A DNA stretch of 64,000 nt from contig QCLE01000002.1 of the NCBI GenBank assembly GCA_003214815.1, positions 62,001 through 126,000 on the forward strand. Direction: 5' to 3'. This document shows, piece by piece, positions 38,074-48,632 of this stretch. The translations under genes were made by a program, and so were the position numbers. The notes below the pieces were generated by a model, which had not been told where the DNA came from, did no database searches, and worked only from the letters and a program-made list of their open reading frames with translations. This stretch comes from Prochlorococcus sp. AG-412-J13. GTDB lineage: Bacteria > Cyanobacteriota > Cyanobacteriia > PCC-6307 > Cyanobiaceae. The first letter of the stretch is position 1. Each line of letters opens with the position of its first letter.

Positions 38074-39255
38074 TTATTTTATATATTCTTTTAAAACCCC
38101 ATTTCGATTTGGATGTCTAAGTTTTCTTAGGGCTTTTGCCTCTATTTGTCTAATTCTTTCTCTCGTCACATCAAAAATCTGGCCAATTTCTTCAAGAGTT
38201 TTCATTCTTCCATCATCAATTCCATACCTCAATCTGAGAACATCTCTTTCTCTTGGACTTAAAGTGGCTAATACTCCTTCCAAATCTTCTCTTAATAAAG
38301 TTTTAGAAACATCTTGCTCCGGATTTTCTATGTCAGCCTCTATAAAGTCTCCGAGTCTTGAGTCTTCTTCTTTCCCTATTGGAGTTTCTAAAGAAATAGG
38401 AAGTTGAGCACTTTTAGCTATAAATCTTAATTTTTCAATTGTCATCTCCATACTCTCAGCGATTTCTTCTTCACTAGGTTTCCTGCCAAATTCTTGGCTA
38501 AGAACTTTTGTGGTTTTTTTAATTCTGGATATTGTCTCGTATAAGTGAACTGGCAATCTAATAGTTCTACTTTGATCAGCAATTGCTCTTGTAATGGCTT
38601 GGCGAATCCACCAAGTTGCGTATGTAGAGAACTTATAACCTTTTTCATGGTCAAATTTTTCCGCTGCCCTAATTAGACCCAAACTTCCTTCTTGGATTAA
38701 ATCTTGAAATGATAAACCTCTATTCATATATTTTTTAGCAATGGAAACGACTAATCTTAAATTTGATTGAACCATTTTTTCTTTAGCTCTCCGCCCTAAA
38801 AGAAGTCTTCTTCTAAATTTGGAAAGAGGCATATCTATTAACTCGGCCCATTCTCTAACTGATGGGAAATGTCCTTTTTCTGACTCATATTGAGTTGCTA
38901 GTTCTTCTAATTGGAGTAAGTCAGCAATTTTTCTTGCAAGTTCAATTTCTTCATCTGGTCTTAAAAGTCTAATTCTTCCAATTTCTTGAAGATAAACTCT
39001 TATTGAATCTTCAGTGTAGATACCCTTTGGGCCAAGCTTTATATTCCCAAGCCCTTTATCTTCTTCTTCAGAATCACTAAATTCATTATTATTTTCAATA
39101 CCGCTTTCGTTTAACTCAGAAGATGCCTGTAAATTTTGACTATTTTTATTACTATCTTCTTCAACTACTGTTTCTAAATTTGTATTAATTTTTTTATTGA
39201 TCTTTTTTTTTGAAATAGGCTTGGAATTCTTTGATTCTGCTGCGACTGGACACAT
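38074..39255 (-). CDS. sigA: Principal (group 1) RNA polymerase sigma factor
   Basis: The primary housekeeping sigma-70 factor. In the 393-residue protein, region 1.2 begins [20 protein letters not shown], regions 2.3-2.4 contain [15 protein letters not shown] and regions 3-4 end with [20 protein letters not shown]. The N-terminal 80 residues are Lys/Glu/Asn-rich with little region 1.1 conservation. The start is ATG 39255 preceded by a strong ribosome-binding site. A 323-bp divergent gap separates it from priA. Confidence 0.96.
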   Translation of the reverse strand: MCPVAAESKNSKPISKKKINKKINTNLETVVEEDSNKNSQNLQASSELNESGIENNNEFSDSEEEDKGLGNIKLGPKGIYTEDSIRVYLQEIGRIRLLRPDEEIELARKIADLLQLEELATQYESEKGHFPSVREWAELIDMPLSKFRRRLLLGRRAKEKMVQSNLRLVVSIAKKYMNRGLSFQDLIQEGSLGLIRAAEKFDHEKGYKFSTYATWWIRQAITRAIADQSRTIRLPVHLYETISRIKKTTKVLSQEFGRKPSEEEIAESMEMTIEKLRFIAKSAQLPISLETPIGKEEDSRLGDFIEADIENPEQDVSKTLLREDLEGVLATLSPRERDVLRLRYGIDDGRMKTLEEIGQIFDVTRERIRQIEAKALRKLRHPNRNGVLKEYIK

Positions 39256-39261
39256 AATTTA

Positions 39262-39268
39262 CTCCTTT
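39262..39268 (-). promoter_or_regulatory. Strong Shine-Dalgarno of sigA
   Basis: The minus-strand sequence AAAGGAG ends six bases before the sigA ATG. Most genes checked in this window show only weak A/G-rich sequence upstream, so this full-consensus site stands out and supports the chosen start and high translation of the principal sigma factor. Confidence 0.8.
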
Positions 39269-39578
39269 CTACGGTGAATTTAACTAGATAAAATTTTATT
39301 TAGGGCTTATTTGAACATTTAGTAGTAAAGTCCCCCTTAATGTTTAAAAAACTTTTTCACAAAATGAGAATAAGAAAAGTTTTCTAAATTGTTGAAAAAT
39401 TTAAATAGTGCTATAGATTACCTAAAGTAAAAAGTCTTGGGATTTCTCAGACAGGCAGATCAGTTTTTGAATTTTCATTCAATGATCCAAGCTTCATGTC
39501 TCCCTTAAGAGCTGGATACTTACAATGTGCAAAAAACACTTTGTGGAATGTTCAACAATCCAATACTAAGAAAAAGTT
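39269..39578. other. Divergent sigA-priA intergenic region
   Basis: About 310 bp containing promoters of both genes. On the plus strand the frame from 39409 to 39582 is open for 58 codons to a TGA that overlaps the priA TTG start, with an internal ATG only at 39496. No structured RNA was recognised. The left half is A/T-rich with runs consistent with sigma-70 -10 elements, but I cannot place a defined promoter. Confidence 0.5.
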
Positions 39579-39582
39579 TTGA
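39496..39582 (+). CDS. Possible short peptide upstream of priA (28 aa), tentative
   Basis: From ATG 39496 the frame encodes MSPLRAGYLQCAKNTLWNVQ then QSNTKKKF and stops with TGA at 39580-39582, overlapping the priA TTG start (TTGA). The same TTGA junction is used by two secure gene pairs in the window, which gives some weight to real translation here. The open frame begins 29 codons earlier, at 39409, but without a standard start codon. It could equally be chance or a gene remnant. Confidence 0.25.
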   Translation: MSPLRAGYLQCAKNTLWNVQQSNTKKKF

Positions 39583-41855
39583 AGCCGGCAAGTAATCAGT
39601 TATCAAATATCTCTTATAGATTAGAGGTTTTGCTTGATATAGGTAGTAGTAGAGATAGCTTTTACTATCTAGATGGCAATAATCTTGGCGTAGAAGTAGG
39701 CGATATTGTAATTGTGAAATTTAGAGGGAGTTTATTTAACGGGTTGGTGATCTCCAAAGAAAACTTTTCGACAATCAATAATGATGAAGAAAATATTACT
39801 GGAAGAAAAAGTATCAAATATTTGTTTGTTGAAGGTATTTTGCAGAAAAAAATAGTTGATGCCTGGTGGAGAGACTGGATAGAATCCCTAGCTTCTTTTT
39901 ATATGGTTAGTAATTTAAAAATGCTTAAAACTGCATTTCCTCCAGGTTGGATTGGAAAACATAAGAAAATTTCTCAAGGTTTAAAAGATCAAATATGGAT
40001 TGAAACTAAGAAGCCATTAGATATAAAAAAAAATGAATTAACCAATAAAGAATTTTTATTAATAAATACTTTGTCCGAAAAAGGTAATTGGCAAATTGAA
40101 TTAGTAAAGTCTGGATTTAATTACACTTTAATCAACTCAATGGTTGGTAAAGATTATCTGGTTAAATCTAAAAGAGAAAAAACAATAAACCCTAAATTAA
40201 ATGTATTTTTAAATGATCATTTTGCAATTAAAAAACCAAATCTTACAAATGAACAAAAAATTGCATATCAAGAATTTAAAGCAATGGAAGCTGGAGATGT
40301 GTTATTGCTTTGGGGTGAAACGGGTTCAGGTAAAACAGAAGTTTATATGAGAATCTCTGAAGAACAATTACTTAAGAAAAAAAGTTGTTTGATACTTGCC
40401 CCAGAGATTGGTTTGATTCCTCAACTTTTTGATAGATTCAATAAGAGGTTTAACAATATAGTTTACGAATATCATAGTAATTGTTCTTCTAGCCATCGAT
40501 CTCTAGTCTGGAAGAAAATCATTAATGCTAATGAACCTTTAATAGTAATAGGAACAAGGTCCGCAGTATTTCTTCCAATTAAAAATTTAGGATTAATAAT
40601 AATGGATGAAGAACATGATATCTCATATAAACAAGATAGCCCGATGCCTTGTTATGACGCAAGAGACGTTGCTATTAAGAGGGTAAAGAGGACCTCAGCA
40701 AAGCTAATTTTTGGAAGTGCCACTCCATCCATGAAGACTTGGAAAAAGTGCATTTATGAAAAAAATTTTAAATTGGTACGAATGATTCAAAGGATATCGA
40801 GGAATGAGGCGCCAGAAATAAAAATTATTGATATGCGTCATGAATTTAAGAAAGGAAATATGAAAATTTTATCTAATGAATTATTAGAATTGCTTTCCAA
40901 GCTAAGCTTAAAGAATGAGCAGGCAATAATTTTGATCCCTAGAAGGGGACATAGTGGTTTTTTAAGTTGTAGAAATTGTGGATATTTAATAAATTGTCCA
41001 AACTGTAATGTCCCTTTATCGGTTCATCTCGGTTCAAAAGGAAAAAAATGGTTAAATTGTCATTTGTGTGATCATAAATCGAGGCTGATCAATCACTGTC
41101 CAGAATGTAATTCTAGTGCCTTCAAACCTTTTGGGATAGGGACGCAAAGAGTTATAGAGTTTTTAAATGAAGAATTTCCTGATTTGAGAGTACTTCGATT
41201 TGATCGCGATTCAACCTCAGGGAAGGATGGGCATAGAGATATTCTCTCAAGGTTTTCTAAAGGTGATGCTGATATTCTTGTCGGAACTCAAATGTTAGCA
41301 AAAGGGCTTGATATGCCCAATATTACTCTTTCAGTAGTTATCGCCGCAGATGGATTACTCCATCGGCCAGATATTTCGGCAGAAGAAAAATCATTACAAT
41401 TGTTTTTACAATTGGCTGGTAGGGCAGGTAGAGCTCAAAAAAAAGGAAAAGTTATTGTTCAAACATATAAACCGAGTCATCCTGTAATTTCATATCTGCA
41501 GAAAAGAGATTATGAAAGATTTTTAATTGAATCTTCAAAAGTGAAAAAAAATTCTAATTTATTTCCATTTTGCAATATTTGTCTTTTAAAGTTTTCCGGT
41601 GAAAATTATGAATTAACAGAATCAGTCGCAATTAAGGTGGCAAAATATCTGATAAATCTTTGTGAGCAAAAGAACTGGAAATTAATTGGTCCTGCTCCTA
41701 GTTTAATTTCTAAAGTTGGGAAAAAATTTAGATGGCAGATATTAATACACGGTCCTGAAGGTTCAAATATTCCTTTACCAGAAAGGTCATTATTATGGAA
41801 ACTTATTCCAAAAAACGTTTTTTTAACAATTGATGTTAATCCAGCAGAGTTATAG
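39579..41855 (+). CDS. priA: Primosomal replication-restart helicase PriA
   Basis: A superfamily-2 helicase reloading the replisome at stalled forks. The 758-residue protein has Walker A GETGSGKTE, DEEHD, FGSATPS, four paired-Cys zinc-binding clusters (CRNCGYLINCPNCNVPL and CHLC...CPEC), and AGRAGRAQKKGKV for motif VI. The start is TTG 39579; an in-frame TAA lies four codons upstream, so no ATG is available before the conserved domain. The length is normal. Confidence 0.95.
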   Translation: MKPASNQLSNISYRLEVLLDIGSSRDSFYYLDGNNLGVEVGDIVIVKFRGSLFNGLVISKENFSTINNDEENITGRKSIKYLFVEGILQKKIVDAWWRDWIESLASFYMVSNLKMLKTAFPPGWIGKHKKISQGLKDQIWIETKKPLDIKKNELTNKEFLLINTLSEKGNWQIELVKSGFNYTLINSMVGKDYLVKSKREKTINPKLNVFLNDHFAIKKPNLTNEQKIAYQEFKAMEAGDVLLLWGETGSGKTEVYMRISEEQLLKKKSCLILAPEIGLIPQLFDRFNKRFNNIVYEYHSNCSSSHRSLVWKKIINANEPLIVIGTRSAVFLPIKNLGLIIMDEEHDISYKQDSPMPCYDARDVAIKRVKRTSAKLIFGSATPSMKTWKKCIYEKNFKLVRMIQRISRNEAPEIKIIDMRHEFKKGNMKILSNELLELLSKLSLKNEQAIILIPRRGHSGFLSCRNCGYLINCPNCNVPLSVHLGSKGKKWLNCHLCDHKSRLINHCPECNSSAFKPFGIGTQRVIEFLNEEFPDLRVLRFDRDSTSGKDGHRDILSRFSKGDADILVGTQMLAKGLDMPNITLSVVIAADGLLHRPDISAEEKSLQLFLQLAGRAGRAQKKGKVIVQTYKPSHPVISYLQKRDYERFLIESSKVKKNSNLFPFCNICLLKFSGENYELTESVAIKVAKYLINLCEQKNWKLIGPAPSLISKVGKKFRWQILIHGPEGSNIPLPERSLLWKLIPKNVFLTIDVNPAEL

Positions 41856-42965
41856 TTACTTGGACGGAAGTTGAGGTAAATCTGTACCCAATTTAAATCT
41901 ATAGAATCTTAATGAATATGCCAAAATTACTATTAATAGGATAAAAGATATTCCAATCAATAATTTATTCCAGCTCCAGTAAGAAAATTCAAGACTATTT
42001 ATCTGTCCTTGATTTAAATTCCAAATTATTAGATTTTTTGTTATTTCTAAATTTGAATTATTTTTACCAGGAAGGGTAGCTTTATTAGGGTGAATAATTT
42101 TGAAAATGAGTTCTAAATTATCAACACCTTGAATAGAAATTAGATCCAAATCTACCCTGTAAAAGTATTTTTTAAAAAAAATGAAGTTTTTTTGAGTAGT
42201 ATTAATTTCTATATTTGTTGATCCTCCCGCTAACTCTCCAGCTTTATTTTGGGTAATTTTAAGAACTTGCTTTGTATCTTCTAGATTGAGATTTTTATGT
42301 TTCAAAGAAAAGGTTGATTCGCCTTGTTCAATTTCTGCGTCAGGAAAAATATCTTTCATTTTCTCTTCAAATTTTAATTGCCAAGGAAATTTCTTTAGGT
42401 ATTTACTTTCTATCACTAAATTATTGGTTATTGAATCAAGTTCACTAAGATCAAGGGTATTCTCAACTTTAACGCAGCCACTTAAGAGTGGGATTAATAA
42501 CAATAGTATTAAAAAAATGATCAGTGAAAAGCCTTTCTGAAAGGGTTTTGTTTCACCAGTTGGAGTCTCAGTAACATTAATAAATTTTTTTTTCTCCAAT
42601 ACTTTTCTTTTTTTGCGCAGTGTGTTAGAAGATTTTTTATTTAGTGATGGGTCGCTTTCAAACTGCACGTTCCAATTTTCTGGCTTTTTAATGTCAGGAG
42701 AATCTATAACTTCCATCAAATATTTTGCATTTTCTCTCGTCTTATTATCGTAAGATTTTAGAAGTTCTTTACAAAATCTTTTAGCCTCCTCCTTTTTGTT
42801 GATACCACAAAGAGCAGTAATTAAAATTGTTCTTAAATTTACTCCCTCTTTGTTTGATAAGGGAAACGATTCGATTATGGGCAAAAGAAATTCAATACAA
42901 TAATGATATTCACCTTTAGCTAAAGCAAGTTCTACTGTTTCTAAAACTTGCGCATAAGTTTTCAT
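41856..42965 (-). CDS. DUF3153-like membrane protein fused to an N-terminal TPR-like domain
   Basis: The 369-residue protein has two parts. Residues 1-100 are helical repeats (LETVELALAKGEYHYCIEFL, ITALCGINKKEEAKRFCKEL) with a TPR-like look. After a Lys-rich linker comes a hydrophobic helix ending LLIPLLSGCVKVENTLDLSE, which looks like a lipobox yet sits internally, then a beta-rich region and a C-terminal helix (LLIGISFILLIVILAYSLRF). The second half agrees with cyanobacterial DUF3153 proteins (from memory). The TPR part would be cytoplasmic. Confidence 0.7.
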   Translation of the reverse strand: MKTYAQVLETVELALAKGEYHYCIEFLLPIIESFPLSNKEGVNLRTILITALCGINKKEEAKRFCKELLKSYDNKTRENAKYLMEVIDSPDIKKPENWNVQFESDPSLNKKSSNTLRKKRKVLEKKKFINVTETPTGETKPFQKGFSLIIFLILLLLIPLLSGCVKVENTLDLSELDSITNNLVIESKYLKKFPWQLKFEEKMKDIFPDAEIEQGESTFSLKHKNLNLEDTKQVLKITQNKAGELAGGSTNIEINTTQKNFIFFKKYFYRVDLDLISIQGVDNLELIFKIIHPNKATLPGKNNSNLEITKNLIIWNLNQGQINSLEFSYWSWNKLLIGISFILLIVILAYSLRFYRFKLGTDLPQLPSK

Positions 42966-42968
42966 AGG

Positions 42969-43820
42969 TTAGGCGACTATCATTGTACCTATTCCGGAAT
43001 TTGTAAAAATCTCAAGAAGTAATGAATGTTCTATTCTTCCATCTATTATGTGAGCTGCTTTTACTCCTTGTGCTAAAGCTCTTATGCAGCATTCTGTCTT
43101 TGGAATCATACCTTCAGTCACAATTTCTTTATCAATAAAATCTCTTGCCTCTTTGAGATTCGTTTTTGCAACAAGACTATTTTTGTTATCTTTTTCCTTT
43201 AAAATACCTTGAGTATCAGTAAGAAGAATAAGTTTCTCTGCATTTATTGCAGCCGCAATTTCTCCAGCAACAAAATCTGCATTAATATTATGGGAAATAC
43301 CCTCCATGGTTGATCCAATACTAGAAATAATAGGGATATATCCTTTAGAAATAAGAGGATCTAATATTTCAGGATTGATTTTTGTGACCTCTCCCACTAA
43401 CCCATGGCTCCCATCTCCTAATTCTCTTGATTGAATTAAGTTGCCATCTAGACCTGATATTCCCACAGCTAAGGATCCAGTTTTATTAATGCCTTTTACA
43501 ATTTGTTTGTTAACCCTCCCCATTAGAACCATCTCGACAATTTCCATTGTTTTTTGATCAGTAATTCTTAATCCATTTTTGAATTTAGGAGAAATTTCTA
43601 GTTTCTCTAACCAATTATTTATCTCGGGTCCACCTCCATGAATTACTATCGGACACACCCCCACAGTTGATAAAAGTGCTATGTCTCTAAAAAAAGCATT
43701 TTTTAAATCATCATTCTCCATAACAGAACCACCATACTTTATAACAATTTTTCTACCTGAGAAACTTTGTATATATGGAAGTGCTTCGCTTAATATTGAT
43801 ACTCTTTGAGAATCATTCAT
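42969..43820 (-). CDS. argB: Acetylglutamate kinase
   Basis: Phosphorylates N-acetylglutamate, the controlled step of arginine synthesis and, in cyanobacteria, a target of the PII protein. The 283-residue protein has [26 protein letters not shown] (substrate binding), [28 protein letters not shown] and [11 protein letters not shown]. It is of the PII-regulated long type with an N-terminal helix, though the actual PII contact is not visible. It is 3 bp upstream of the DUF3153-like gene on the same strand. Confidence 0.96.
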   Translation of the reverse strand: MNDSQRVSILSEALPYIQSFSGRKIVIKYGGSVMENDDLKNAFFRDIALLSTVGVCPIVIHGGGPEINNWLEKLEISPKFKNGLRITDQKTMEIVEMVLMGRVNKQIVKGINKTGSLAVGISGLDGNLIQSRELGDGSHGLVGEVTKINPEILDPLISKGYIPIISSIGSTMEGISHNINADFVAGEIAAAINAEKLILLTDTQGILKEKDNKNSLVAKTNLKEARDFIDKEIVTEGMIPKTECCIRALAQGVKAAHIIDGRIEHSLLLEIFTNSGIGTMIVA

Positions 43821-43884
43821 TATTAAAAATCATTAGAACTTGATTGAATTGAGAAATTAGTTTTTTACAAATATATCCCTATAT

Positions 43885-44415
43885 TCAATAAAAGAGAATA
43901 AAATCAAATTCTTTTTTATTATCGTCGATAATAAATTCTGATTCAAGACCTTTGACGAAAAACCTGTTTAATCTTTCTTGTTTTTCAATCCATTTTTCTA
44001 GAGGGACAGCGTTTAATTCGAAACGCATTCTGAGACCATTTTTTTCTTCCTTTGTAATTTCTTCTATTTCTTTTAATTGAGGAGGATTATCCTCGTCCCA
44101 CAAATTTAAAGATTCTAATGACGATTCAAGATGAGCTTTTATCCCATACCTCCATCTCGTAACATCTTTAACTAGTGCTGTTAATTCTTTTGGTCTATTA
44201 AATTTATTTGTCGCAAAATTTGTCTGGTCAAATAATTCTACAGGAGGTATTTCGGAAGTCTTTAAACCTAATCCAATTAGAAAAATAGGTACTCCATAAA
44301 AAAAAGTAGGTACACTTAAATTTACTGAGTCTGTAAAATAAGCAGTCATTCCAATAAAAGCTAATATACCCCCAGCGGTTACGATTAAGTTTCCAGGTGA
44401 TAAGTATTTCTTCAT
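43885..44415 (-). CDS. DUF2854-type membrane protein
   Basis: The 176-residue protein has two N-terminal helices (LIVTAGGILAFIGMTAYF and TFFYGVPIFLIGLGLKTSE) joined by a short loop, then a cytoplasmic or stromal domain with the conserved-looking KDVTRWRYGIKAHLESSLES segment and an acidic middle. The arrangement matches a conserved cyanobacterial and chloroplast family I associate with DUF2854. Its function is unknown. It is divergent from a 60-residue gene. Confidence 0.75.
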   Translation of the reverse strand: MKKYLSPGNLIVTAGGILAFIGMTAYFTDSVNLSVPTFFYGVPIFLIGLGLKTSEIPPVELFDQTNFATNKFNRPKELTALVKDVTRWRYGIKAHLESSLESLNLWDEDNPPQLKEIEEITKEEKNGLRMRFELNAVPLEKWIEKQERLNRFFVKGLESEFIIDDNKKEFDFILFY

Positions 44416-44457
44416 TTTGATTTAGTAGAATGAGTTTTAAATGGGCTAAAAAGTATT

Positions 44458-44640
44458 ATGCAAGATCCTAATACTGCAAATCAAGGAGATTTACTTTTTA
44501 AACTTGATCAAGATAGAGCATGGCTATTAGAAAATCTTGATAAGGGTAAATGGCCAGAAATTAGAGGCGAACTTGCTGCGCTTGAAAGAAAAATAAGCAA
44601 ATTAATTATAAGTGTTCAAGAAAATAATGTTGATATTTGA
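44458..44640 (+). CDS. Small helical protein, unknown function (60 aa)
   Basis: A soluble, mostly helical protein: MQDPNTANQGDLLFKLDQDR then AWLLENLDKGKWPEIRGELA and a C-terminal coiled-coil-like ALERKISKLIISVQENNVD. Its length and composition are stable-looking and the codon use resembles that of its neighbours. It is convergent with the ssb gene one base downstream. I recognise no family. Confidence 0.7.
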   Translation: MQDPNTANQGDLLFKLDQDRAWLLENLDKGKWPEIRGELAALERKISKLIISVQENNVDI

Positions 44641-44641
44641 T

Positions 44642-45067
44642 TTAAAAAGGTATTTCGTCAACTTCTGGAACCAAAGGTGAGCTATCCCAACTGGAATTTT
44701 TAGTGATTTCTTTTTTATCAATTGACCCATTATTTTCTTTTTGATCAGACTTATTAACATCAACTGGTGATATTTTATGAATCTTTGAAGCTGTAAGTTC
44801 TGATTGCTTTTCTTTTGTTCCGTCTTTTCTAGTTACAGAATTCATCTTTAAACGTCCCTCAATAACAATATTTTGCCCCTCCTTTAGTTCATCTACCATT
44901 TCTTGAGCAATATTTCCCCATCCTATGATTTTGAGATTTCTGGTTGGATCTTCACTACGTAATCCTTTAAAATTAACAATCATTTCTGCAATTGGAGTTT
45001 GGTTTTCTTTGGTATACCTCATTTGGGGAGCGCTATTAATTACCGCCTGAATTAAACAATGATTCAT
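44642..45067 (-). CDS. ssb: Single-stranded DNA-binding protein (cyanobacterial, short OB-fold type)
   Basis: The 141-residue protein carries an OB fold: MNHCLIQAVINSAPQMRYTK, then TPIAEMIVNFKGL, NLKIIGWGNIAQEMVDELKE, GQNIVIEGRLKMNS. The C-terminal 40 residues are polar and acidic and end in EVDEIPF, like the acidic protein-interaction tail of SSB though Asp-Asp-Ile-Pro-Phe is only partly kept. It covers replication and repair intermediates. It diverges from cobK with a 28-bp gap. Confidence 0.92.
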   Translation of the reverse strand: MNHCLIQAVINSAPQMRYTKENQTPIAEMIVNFKGLRSEDPTRNLKIIGWGNIAQEMVDELKEGQNIVIEGRLKMNSVTRKDGTKEKQSELTASKIHKISPVDVNKSDQKENNGSIDKKEITKNSSWDSSPLVPEVDEIPF

Positions 45068-45095
45068 TACTTTCTACTTAATTAAAGACATACTG

Positions 45096-45902
45096 ATGCA
45101 GAATCAAGGAAATTGCTATAAAAATGTTTGGATCCTATCAGGAACTTCTGATGGACCTGTAATAGCTAATAGGTTTCTTGAACTTAATTATTCAGTTTTT
45201 GCAAGTGTTTTAACTTATAAAGCAGGGCAAGCTTATATTGATCATCCAAAGTTACATATCATTACGGGGAAATTAAAAAATAAAGATGAAATAATTAATT
45301 TCATAAAAAAAAATCAAATCAAATGCGTTGTAGATGCTACTCATCCATTTGCTATGATAATTTCTAAAAATCTTAATAATGCATGTAAAGAGATTAATAC
45401 ACCTCTATTAGTATTTGAGAGAAAATCTCTAATAAATAACACTAATAATTTTTTTTATATTGATGATTTAAAGGGAATAAATAACCATGTTCTAGAAAAT
45501 AAGAACATTCTTCTGGCAATAGGTTCAAGATTCCTTAACGATACAGCTAATTATTATATTAATCGTAAAGCAAATATATTTACAAGGGTACTTCCAACTC
45601 ATGAAAGTATAACTAAAGCTTTTGGATCATGTATTGAAAATTCAAATATAGCGATACTTGAACCGAGTAAAAATAATGAAAGCATTTTAGAAAAAAAACT
45701 TTGTGATTTTTGGGAGATAGATTATGTTTTATGCAGAGAATCTGGAAGTTATTCTCAGAAAAACTGGGAGAGTATAATTTCTGGAACTAAAATAAAGTTA
45801 TTTTTGGTTAAAAGACCAAAAGTTATAAATGATTATTCTTACTCGTTCAATCAATACCAGGATTTGATAAATCACATAATTAAAACTAACATTGATGTTT
45901 AA
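45096..45902 (+). CDS. cobK: Precorrin-6A reductase CobK
   Basis: Reduces precorrin-6A to precorrin-6B with NADPH in corrin synthesis. The 268-residue protein has WILSGTSDGPVIANRFLE (nucleotide loop), VDATHPFAMIISKNLNNAC, LLAIGSRFLN, FTRVLPTHESI and YVLCRESGSYSQKN. This order is characteristic of CobK/CbiJ. It lies 6 bp upstream of cutA on the same strand and far from cobM and cobO, showing that the pathway genes are dispersed. Confidence 0.9.
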   Translation: MQNQGNCYKNVWILSGTSDGPVIANRFLELNYSVFASVLTYKAGQAYIDHPKLHIITGKLKNKDEIINFIKKNQIKCVVDATHPFAMIISKNLNNACKEINTPLLVFERKSLINNTNNFFYIDDLKGINNHVLENKNILLAIGSRFLNDTANYYINRKANIFTRVLPTHESITKAFGSCIENSNIAILEPSKNNESILEKKLCDFWEIDYVLCRESGSYSQKNWESIISGTKIKLFLVKRPKVINDYSYSFNQYQDLINHIIKTNIDV

Positions 45903-45908
45903 TTAATT

Positions 45909-46214
45909 ATGGAAGTGTTAGTTATGATCACAACTGAATCAAGTAAAACAAATGCTTTGCGAATGGCTAAATTACTCATACAAAATAAACTTGCAGCTTG
46001 CGTCTCAATAAAGACAATTTCTTCAATTTATGAGTGGAATGATCAGATTGAAGAAACAAAAGAGTTTGAAATTACAATAAAAAGTAAACCAGAATTTAAA
46101 GATTATTTAATTGAGTTCTTAAATAAAATTTCTACATATGATGTCCCACAAATTATTTACAAAAAATACTATTCTGAGATGAAATATTTTGATTGGATCA
46201 ATAAGACTATTTGA
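45909..46214 (+). CDS. cutA: Divalent-cation tolerance protein CutA
   Basis: A trimeric ferredoxin-like protein of 101 residues with the CutA signatures: LVMITTESSKTNALRMAKLL, NKLAACVSIKTISSIYEWND, KEFEITIKSKPEF and YDVPQIIYKKYYSEMKYFDWI. CutA is linked to copper tolerance in E. coli but its general function is unsettled. It follows cobK by 6 bp and ends one base from the convergent PfkB kinase gene. Confidence 0.95.
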   Translation: MEVLVMITTESSKTNALRMAKLLIQNKLAACVSIKTISSIYEWNDQIEETKEFEITIKSKPEFKDYLIEFLNKISTYDVPQIIYKKYYSEMKYFDWINKTI

Positions 46215-47225
46215 TTAAATTTCTCTTATCAACTCTCTAAAATCAATATTGGATCTAGATCCTAATTGTGTAATTATTTGCCCAGCACAAATTGAACCTA
46301 TCTCTCCGCATTTTTTAAGGGAATAATTTTTTATTAATCCATGAATAAATCCGCCTGCATAAATATCTCCCGCTCCTGTTGTATCAATAATCTTCCCTTT
46401 CGTAATTGACTTAATTACTTCGATAGCATTTTTGTTAATTATGAGAGAACCATTGCCACCTAAAGTTACTACGACTAATCCACATAAGGAAGACAGGTCT
46501 CCTTGGCAATTTGCTAATTTATCCTTTTTAAATAGACTCAACACCTCGGATTCATTACAAAAAACTATATCTACATAATTATCAATTAATTCCAAGAAAC
46601 TCTCTCGGTGTCTATCTACACAAAATGAATCAGACAAAGAAAGAATTATTTTTGTATTATTTTGTTTTGCAATTTGAGCGGCTTTAAGAAAAGCATTTTT
46701 AGCTAATTCGCTGTCCCATAAATACCCTTCTAAATACAAGTATTTACTTTGTTTGAGTACGCTAAAATCTATGTCTTTTGGCTCAAACTCTATAGATGCT
46801 CCTAGGTAAGTGCACATAGTTCTTTGTGCATCAGGTGTAATCAAAATGATTGAATGAGCTGTTGAAGCACCTTCAATAGTTGGTGGAGTAATAAATATAG
46901 TTTTACTTTTTTTTATATCGTCAGAAAAGAAATTCCCAAATTGATCATTTTTCACTCTTCCAATAAACTGCACATGATTACCTAATTCTGCTAAACAAAC
47001 AACGGTATTTGCTGAGGACCCCCCTGATATTTGTTTGATCACTTTGCAATTTTCTAACAATCTCTGAGATTCATCAGAATTAATGAGATTCATTGATCCT
47101 TTATCCAGATTATTTATCTCAAGAAACTCATCTTCAATATTCACAATAATATCTACTATTGCGTTGCCCAGACCAATTAGATCAACCTTTTTATTATGTT
47201 CAAAATGTCTAAAGGATTCCTTCAT
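46215..47225 (-). CDS. PfkB family sugar/nucleoside kinase (adenosine-kinase-like)
   Basis: The 336-residue ribokinase-fold protein opens with KVDLIGLGNAIVDIIVNIED, has QISGGSSANTVVCLAELG, and carries the C-terminal catalytic DTTGAGDIYAGGF with the anion hole and Asp base. The N-terminal region and GGSxANT pattern resemble adenosine kinases, so nucleoside phosphorylation is the best guess, but sugar substrates remain possible. It is 15 bp downstream of purA on the same strand, which suggests a purine link. Confidence 0.88.
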   Translation of the reverse strand: MKESFRHFEHNKKVDLIGLGNAIVDIIVNIEDEFLEINNLDKGSMNLINSDESQRLLENCKVIKQISGGSSANTVVCLAELGNHVQFIGRVKNDQFGNFFSDDIKKSKTIFITPPTIEGASTAHSIILITPDAQRTMCTYLGASIEFEPKDIDFSVLKQSKYLYLEGYLWDSELAKNAFLKAAQIAKQNNTKIILSLSDSFCVDRHRESFLELIDNYVDIVFCNESEVLSLFKKDKLANCQGDLSSLCGLVVVTLGGNGSLIINKNAIEVIKSITKGKIIDTTGAGDIYAGGFIHGLIKNYSLKKCGEIGSICAGQIITQLGSRSNIDFRELIREI

Positions 47226-47240
47226 TAATTTGAAACTTAA

Positions 47241-48605
<1,365 letters not shown>

Positions 48606-48632
48606 TTACTTTTAAAAAGTAAATGAATTGTA

